A stretch of DNA of 9,583 nucleotides, taken from contig SLFV01000034.1 in assembly GCA_007124075.1 (NCBI GenBank), positions 1 through 9,583 on the forward strand, given 5' to 3'. This DNA comes from Roseimaritima sp. (GTDB lineage: Bacteria; Planctomycetota; Planctomycetia; Pirellulales; Pirellulaceae). Below are positions 6,259-9,583 of this stretch, piece after piece (positions within the stretch are counted from its first letter, which is position 1; every line of letters begins with the position of its first letter). The position numbers and the translations under genes were made by a program. The notes under the pieces are model-generated. The model was given only the letters and a program-made list of their open reading frames with translations. It searched no databases and had not been told where the DNA came from.

Positions 6259-7086
6259 ATGCCAGCAGCAAACGATTCGCCGCAGCGTGATGTAAAGGTA
6301 GGGGAAGTCGTATTTCTAGGGACTGGCACCAGTGTTGGGGTCCCTGCTTTGGGGTGCAACTGCGATGTTTGCCTGAGCGACGATCCGCGCGACAACCGCA
6401 CCCGGTGCGCGATTGTGATTGGTCTACCCTCGGGCAACCTGCTGATCGACACTCCACCTGATTTGCGTTCGCAGCTTTTGCGAGAACGAATTGGTGTTAT
6501 CCACGCGGTCGCTTTCACGCATTCGCATGCCGACCATCTGTTTGGTTTGGATGACCTAAGACTGTTTCCCTTTCAGCTTGGGCATCCTGTACCGCTGTAT
6601 TGCGAATGGTTTGTAGAACGGCGGATCCGGCACTCGTACGATTACTGTTTTCTTACGACGCCAATGACGCATTCGGGGGCTCGGCCCCAACTGGAGCCTA
6701 GGAGAATTGCCCCCAACCAGAGGTGCCAGGTCCTTGGGACGCAACTGCTGCCGATTCGCCTGTTCCATGGAACCGCGAAGGTGCTGGGCTTTCGCTTCGG
6801 CGATTTCGCTTACTGCACTGACACCAACCATCTGCCAGACACCGCGTTTCGGCAGTTGCAGGGCGTCAAGACCTTGGTTCTGGATGCGTTGCGTTATCGG
6901 CCCCATCCGACTCATTTTCATTTGGATGCAGCCCTGCAGGTGGCGGCCAAGGTCAAGGCGGAATCCACCTACCTGACCCATATTTCCCATGACTTTAGCT
7001 TCCGCCAACTGCAACCGCAGCTACCCGACGGTGTACGGCTGGCGTACGATGGCTTGCGTGTGACATGCGACCTTACTGCTCGCTGA
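6259..7086 (+). CDS. PhnP-like MBL-fold metallo-hydrolase (phosphodiesterase)
   Basis: This 275-residue protein has the metallo-beta-lactamase fold in the PhnP/COG1235 branch, whose E. coli member (about 250 residues) hydrolyses phosphoribosyl 1,2-cyclic phosphate. After an N-terminal strand comes FLGTGTSVGVPALG, then C33-N-C35-DV-C38, the cysteine cluster that with a later His holds the structural zinc in PhnP. The catalytic two-metal site is T-H88-S-H90-A-D92-H93, H170 (LFHG) and D188 (CTDTN). H221 (HFHLDAA) and H241 or H244 (LTHISHDF) complete the set. All key residues appear intact, so the protein is probably an active cytosolic phosphodiesterase. No other phosphonate (phn) genes are in view, so the exact substrate is unproven and a general cyclic-phosphate or nucleotide substrate remains possible. 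The ATG at 6259 has no strong ribosome-binding site, but the first conserved strand starts at residue 16, which fits. Confidence 0.9.
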   Translation: MPAANDSPQRDVKVGEVVFLGTGTSVGVPALGCNCDVCLSDDPRDNRTRCAIVIGLPSGNLLIDTPPDLRSQLLRERIGVIHAVAFTHSHADHLFGLDDLRLFPFQLGHPVPLYCEWFVERRIRHSYDYCFLTTPMTHSGARPQLEPRRIAPNQRCQVLGTQLLPIRLFHGTAKVLGFRFGDFAYCTDTNHLPDTAFRQLQGVKTLVLDALRYRPHPTHFHLDAALQVAAKVKAESTYLTHISHDFSFRQLQPQLPDGVRLAYDGLRVTCDLTAR

Positions 7087-7473
7087 CAACGATTCAACAG
7101 TCAGGATGATTCCCGCCAACAGCAGGTTGTTTGTCTGTGGGCGAGCAGCGAAGAAAAACATGCCGAGCAGCTTGCGCAGCATCACTGAAAATGGTAGCGA
7201 CGTTGGGCAAGCAGTATGGTTTGGTGGCGGTGTTCCACCTGCCGCTCGCGTAACTCGAAAGCAAGGCCGGGTGTCTATCTGGGGTTGCAGCCTGACGGGG
7301 GCACGCTGGAGGAACCGTGATGCCGCCACGTGCAGGCGGAAGAAGGTTGGCAATGCGGGTTTAGTGGGTACTGGGCGGTCGACGGTTGTCTATAGTCGTG
7401 CGGTTCCATGGATGTTTTTTCATGCCGTGTTGTTTTTCTCGCTTTCTCTGAGCAAATTCGAAGAGTCGTGACC
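7087..7473. other. 387-base spacer, no convincing gene
   Basis: This spacer lies between two plus-strand genes. A plus-strand frame at 7106-7471 has a basic, low-complexity translation unlike a folded protein. A minus-strand frame at 7021-7353 overlaps the 3' end of the phosphodiesterase gene by 66 bases. The only structure I see is a 5-bp stem, CCGCC (7323-7327) with GGCGG (7335-7339), flanking a CACGTG-containing loop. A promoter for the propeller gene should lie towards the 3' end, but no clear box stands out. Confidence 0.5.
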
Positions 7474-8712
7474 ATGAAAAAATTGTGTTTCGGTTTATGT
7501 TTCCTGCTGGCCGGCATGTGGGTGCCCTGCGTCGCGGAGGATGCCTGGCAATGGCATCAATGGCGCGGCCCCGAACGAACCTCGGCCCTCCCGGAGGGTT
7601 CACTGCCGGAGCGATTGGGGGATTCGTTGCAACTGGTTTGGCAGCAATCCGAGCTACAGCCAAGCTACAGTGGGCCAGTCGTTTGGGACGAGTTGGTGTT
7701 TACCACGGAAACGGTTGATCGCCGTGATGAACAGGTCACCGCTTTCCGCTTGGCTGATGGTCAGCCAAAGTGGAAGGTTGCCTGGGAAAGTTCGCTGGCG
7801 GTTCCGTTTTTCGCGGCCGCCAATGGCGATTGGATTCGCGCTACGCCTGCAGTCGTGAAGGACAGCGTGGTGGTTTCCAGTATGCGGGATATCGTCGTTT
7901 GCCTCGATCCGCAGTCGGGCGAAGAACGCTGGAGGGTAGACTTTGCCGATCGGATCGGCTCGCAGCAACCGGCCTTCGGGAATGTTTGCAGCCCGCTGAT
8001 CGATGACGGCGCGGTGTATGTCCAAGCTGGTCAGGCGGTCACGAAACTGGAATTGGCAAGCGGAGAAATTCTCTGGCAGGCGATGAAAAATGATGCAGGC
8101 ATGGCCAGCAGCGGAGCGTTCTCCAGCCCTGTGATCGAAACGATCGCGGGCCAGCGACAGTTGATTGTCCAGACGCGGGAAGCGCTTGCCGGATTGCGTC
8201 TTAGCGACGGGGAAGTGCTGTGGCAGCAACCTATCGAGGCGTTTCGCGGGATGAATATCCTGACCCCGCTGGTTGATGAAAGCACGGTTTTCACTTCCAC
8301 TTATGGGGGAAAATCGCAACTGTATCGAGTGGATGCGACAACGGAGGGTAAATTTTCATGCGATCTAGTTTGGGAAAATAAAGCCCAAGGCTACATGTCG
8401 TCACCGGTTCAGATTGGCCAGTACATTTTCTTGCACTTGAAGAACCAGCGAATCATTTGCATTAATAAAGAAAACGGGAAAGAAACCTGGACCAGCACTC
8501 CCATGGGGAAATACCAGAGCATGATTACTGACGGTCAACGCATCGCAGCACTAGACCAGACAGGTGAACTGATTCTGCTGGAGGCAAACCCCACGGAACT
8601 TAAGATTATTGACCGCCAGCACGTCGCCAGCGATTCCTGGGCACACTTAGCGATTTCAGGACGATATGTGATCGTTCGAGATTTACATGCACTCAAGGTC
8701 TACCGTTTCTAA
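7474..8712 (+). CDS. Exported PQQ-like beta-propeller protein
   Basis: This 412-residue protein starts at ATG 7474, giving a clean signal peptide (KK, hydrophobic run, cleavage after CVA-21 before EDAW). An AAGAG motif lies about 10 bases upstream. The frame stays open back to an ATG at 7408, but that start adds 22 residues ahead of the signal peptide and is unlikely. The mature protein opens with WQWHQWRGPERT, the 'W..(W/F)RGP' start common in planctomycete PQQ-like proteins. Propeller-blade motifs of the form 'l....G...W' recur at residues 93-100 (LADGQPKW), 144-153 (LDPQSGEERW), 192-201, 241-250 (LRLSDGEVLW) and 330-339 (INKENGKETW). This matches the BamB/PQQ-dehydrogenase-like repeat family. 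No dehydrogenase-specific quinone-site residues are evident, so it is more likely a periplasmic scaffold or binding protein than an enzyme. It is convergent with the DUF1588 gene, 45 bases away. Confidence 0.88.
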   Translation: MKKLCFGLCFLLAGMWVPCVAEDAWQWHQWRGPERTSALPEGSLPERLGDSLQLVWQQSELQPSYSGPVVWDELVFTTETVDRRDEQVTAFRLADGQPKWKVAWESSLAVPFFAAANGDWIRATPAVVKDSVVVSSMRDIVVCLDPQSGEERWRVDFADRIGSQQPAFGNVCSPLIDDGAVYVQAGQAVTKLELASGEILWQAMKNDAGMASSGAFSSPVIETIAGQRQLIVQTREALAGLRLSDGEVLWQQPIEAFRGMNILTPLVDESTVFTSTYGGKSQLYRVDATTEGKFSCDLVWENKAQGYMSSPVQIGQYIFLHLKNQRIICINKENGKETWTSTPMGKYQSMITDGQRIAALDQTGELILLEANPTELKIIDRQHVASDSWAHLAISGRYVIVRDLHALKVYRF

Positions 8713-8757
8713 CCGAGACATGCTCCATCCAATGGCATCCACCGCGATGCGTGCCTG

Positions 8758-9583
8758 TCATTTCCGGTTCGACTTGGGTTGCGGCGGTTCGGTTTGCGCG
8801 TAGAAAATTGCGATATCGGCCAACAACGTGCGAATGGCAAAATTGGATTCGTGAAATGCCTGAGTCAGCGCTGACAATTGATCGGTGCCGTAGGCCGCGA
8901 TCGGTTGCTTCGTCATGTGCTCAAACAGGTGGCCGACGAACGAGCGATGCACTTCATCACTGCTGACCAAAAATCGACTCAAATCTTCCACCCCATTGAA
9001 TGCGATCAGTGATCCGTCCGTTGCCATGTACTGGCCCGAGGCATCGATGGGAGCACCCGCATCGGTGGTTTGATATCGTCCCACGGTGTCAAAATGTTCC
9101 AGAGCAAAACCCAAGGGATTGATCAACTCGTGGCAAGCGTTGCAGGCTGGCGCCCGAGTCTGCAACTCAATCCGCTGCCGGTTCGTCAAATCGGCATGCA
9201 GGTCGGGACTTAGCGGCGAAACCGCAATCGGAGGGGGCCGGAGGGTACGCCCCAGGACGCTGCGGGCCAGGAACACACCACGATGGATTGGCGACGTGAC
9301 ATGGCTGTATGACAGCCCCGCTAATAGCAGAGGATGCGTCAAAACACCCGCAGTTTGCTCCTTGGGTAGCGCAATCCACTGATAATCCTCCCCTGCCGAC
9401 GACTCCCAACCATAAAACTCCGCCATCCTGCGACTGGCATAAACGTGGTGATCGGTCATCAGTTGGCGGAAATCGCTGCCCTCTCCTTCCCAAACAAGCG
9501 TCTCCAAATGAACTTCTAACGACTCACGCAAATCCGAAACCAATTCGGGAGTGAAATCAGGGAATAGCTGCTGGTCCTTGGAA
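8758..9583 (-). CDS. DUF1592/DUF1588/DUF1585 cytochrome-like protein, N-terminus beyond window
   Basis: This minus-strand frame is open from the right edge to a TGA at 8758-8760, giving 274 residues of a larger protein. The TTG at 9541-9543 is internal, since coding continues upstream to the edge (SKDQQLFPDFTPEL). The order matches the end of planctomycete DUF1587/1592/1588/1585 proteins. First is the DUF1592 tail (LMTDHHVYASRRMAEFYGW). Next is DUF1588, with GVLTHPLLLAGLS, the SPIHRGVFLARSVLG block and CNACHELINPLGFALEHFD. Last is DUF1585, with DASG, a DLSRFLV helix and the C-terminal LFEHMTKQPI segment. CxxCH (coded at 9130-9144) is a c-type haem motif, so the mature protein is probably exported and may bind haem. 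These proteins are often found beside DUF1552 proteins in planctomycetes. The exact function of the family is not established. Confidence 0.9.
   Translation of the reverse strand, partial: SKDQQLFPDFTPELVSDLRESLEVHLETLVWEGEGSDFRQLMTDHHVYASRRMAEFYGWESSAGEDYQWIALPKEQTAGVLTHPLLLAGLSYSHVTSPIHRGVFLARSVLGRTLRPPPIAVSPLSPDLHADLTNRQRIELQTRAPACNACHELINPLGFALEHFDTVGRYQTTDAGAPIDASGQYMATDGSLIAFNGVEDLSRFLVSSDEVHRSFVGHLFEHMTKQPIAAYGTDQLSALTQAFHESNFAIRTLLADIAIFYAQTEPPQPKSNRK

Noticed and set aside
7021..7353. Minus-strand frame of 110 codons with a hydrophobic stretch
   Set aside because: It overlaps the 3' end of the phosphodiesterase gene by 66 bases in the antisense direction, has no recognisable domain, and its first half is basic and proline-rich. 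Coding cannot be excluded, but support is too weak.
7106..7471. Plus-strand frame of 121 codons upstream of the propeller gene
   Set aside because: Its translation is rich in Arg, Gly and Ser without protein-like patterning, and it ends only 2 bases before the propeller start without any recognised motif.
7408..7473. Upstream ATG of the propeller gene at 7408
   Set aside because: It adds 22 residues in front of a complete signal peptide; ATG 7474 has a better ribosome-binding site and a standard KK-hydrophobic start.
7654..8319. Minus-strand frame of 221 codons
   Set aside because: It is an antisense shadow of the propeller gene, whose repeat motifs are clear in the plus strand.
8735..8750. 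Five-bp stem (GCATC/GATGC) between the convergent propeller and DUF1588 genes
   Set aside because: It is too short and lacks a T-run, so it cannot be told from chance.

Overview
This is a chromosomal window that looks planctomycetal, most likely from the Pirellulaceae/Rhodopirellula group. The case rests on gene content rather than any marker gene. A DUF1592/DUF1588/DUF1585-type protein with a CxxCH motif runs off the right edge. A secreted von Willebrand A (VWA) protein of a type familiar from planctomycetes runs off the left edge. There is also an exported PQQ-like beta-propeller protein, a TIM-barrel 'sugar phosphate isomerase/epimerase' of a degenerate planctomycete type, and loose gene packing with long hairpin-bearing spacers. 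I see no rRNA, tRNA, CRISPR array, transposase or phage gene.

Layout, left to right. (1) 1-1870, minus: VWA-domain exported protein, C-terminus outside the window. (2) 1871-2231: divergent spacer with an 8-bp palindrome and a possible promoter. (3) 2232-3017, plus: membrane-anchored coiled-coil protein of unknown function. (4) 3183-4547, plus: an apparent fusion of a fluoroacetyl-CoA-thioesterase-like (FlK-like) hotdog domain with a crotonase domain. (5) 4548-4831: convergent spacer holding a GC hairpin and a two-hairpin element that resembles a dispersed intergenic repeat. (6) 4832-5749, minus: TIM-barrel protein that has lost most of the usual metal ligands and carries a 10-base homopolymer. 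(7) 5750-6258: 509-base divergent spacer with a long, near-perfect hairpin and further stem-loops. (8) 6259-7086, plus: PhnP-like metallo-beta-lactamase-fold phosphodiesterase. (9) 7087-7473: spacer with no convincing gene. (10) 7474-8712, plus: exported PQQ-like beta-propeller protein. (11) 8758-9583, minus: C-terminal part of the DUF1588/DUF1585 protein, convergent with the propeller gene and only 45 bases from it.

The genes do not form one obvious pathway. Most are singletons or pairs in alternating orientation. The 261-residue protein and the thioesterase-crotonase fusion could be co-transcribed, but a 165-base gap with a stem-loop separates them. The most unusual items are the hotdog-crotonase fusion, with its conserved thioesterase triad and altered crotonase active site, the degenerate TIM-barrel protein, and the structured intergenic elements at 4758-4802 and 5849-5898. 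I found no clear evidence of a defence system or other multi-gene novel system.
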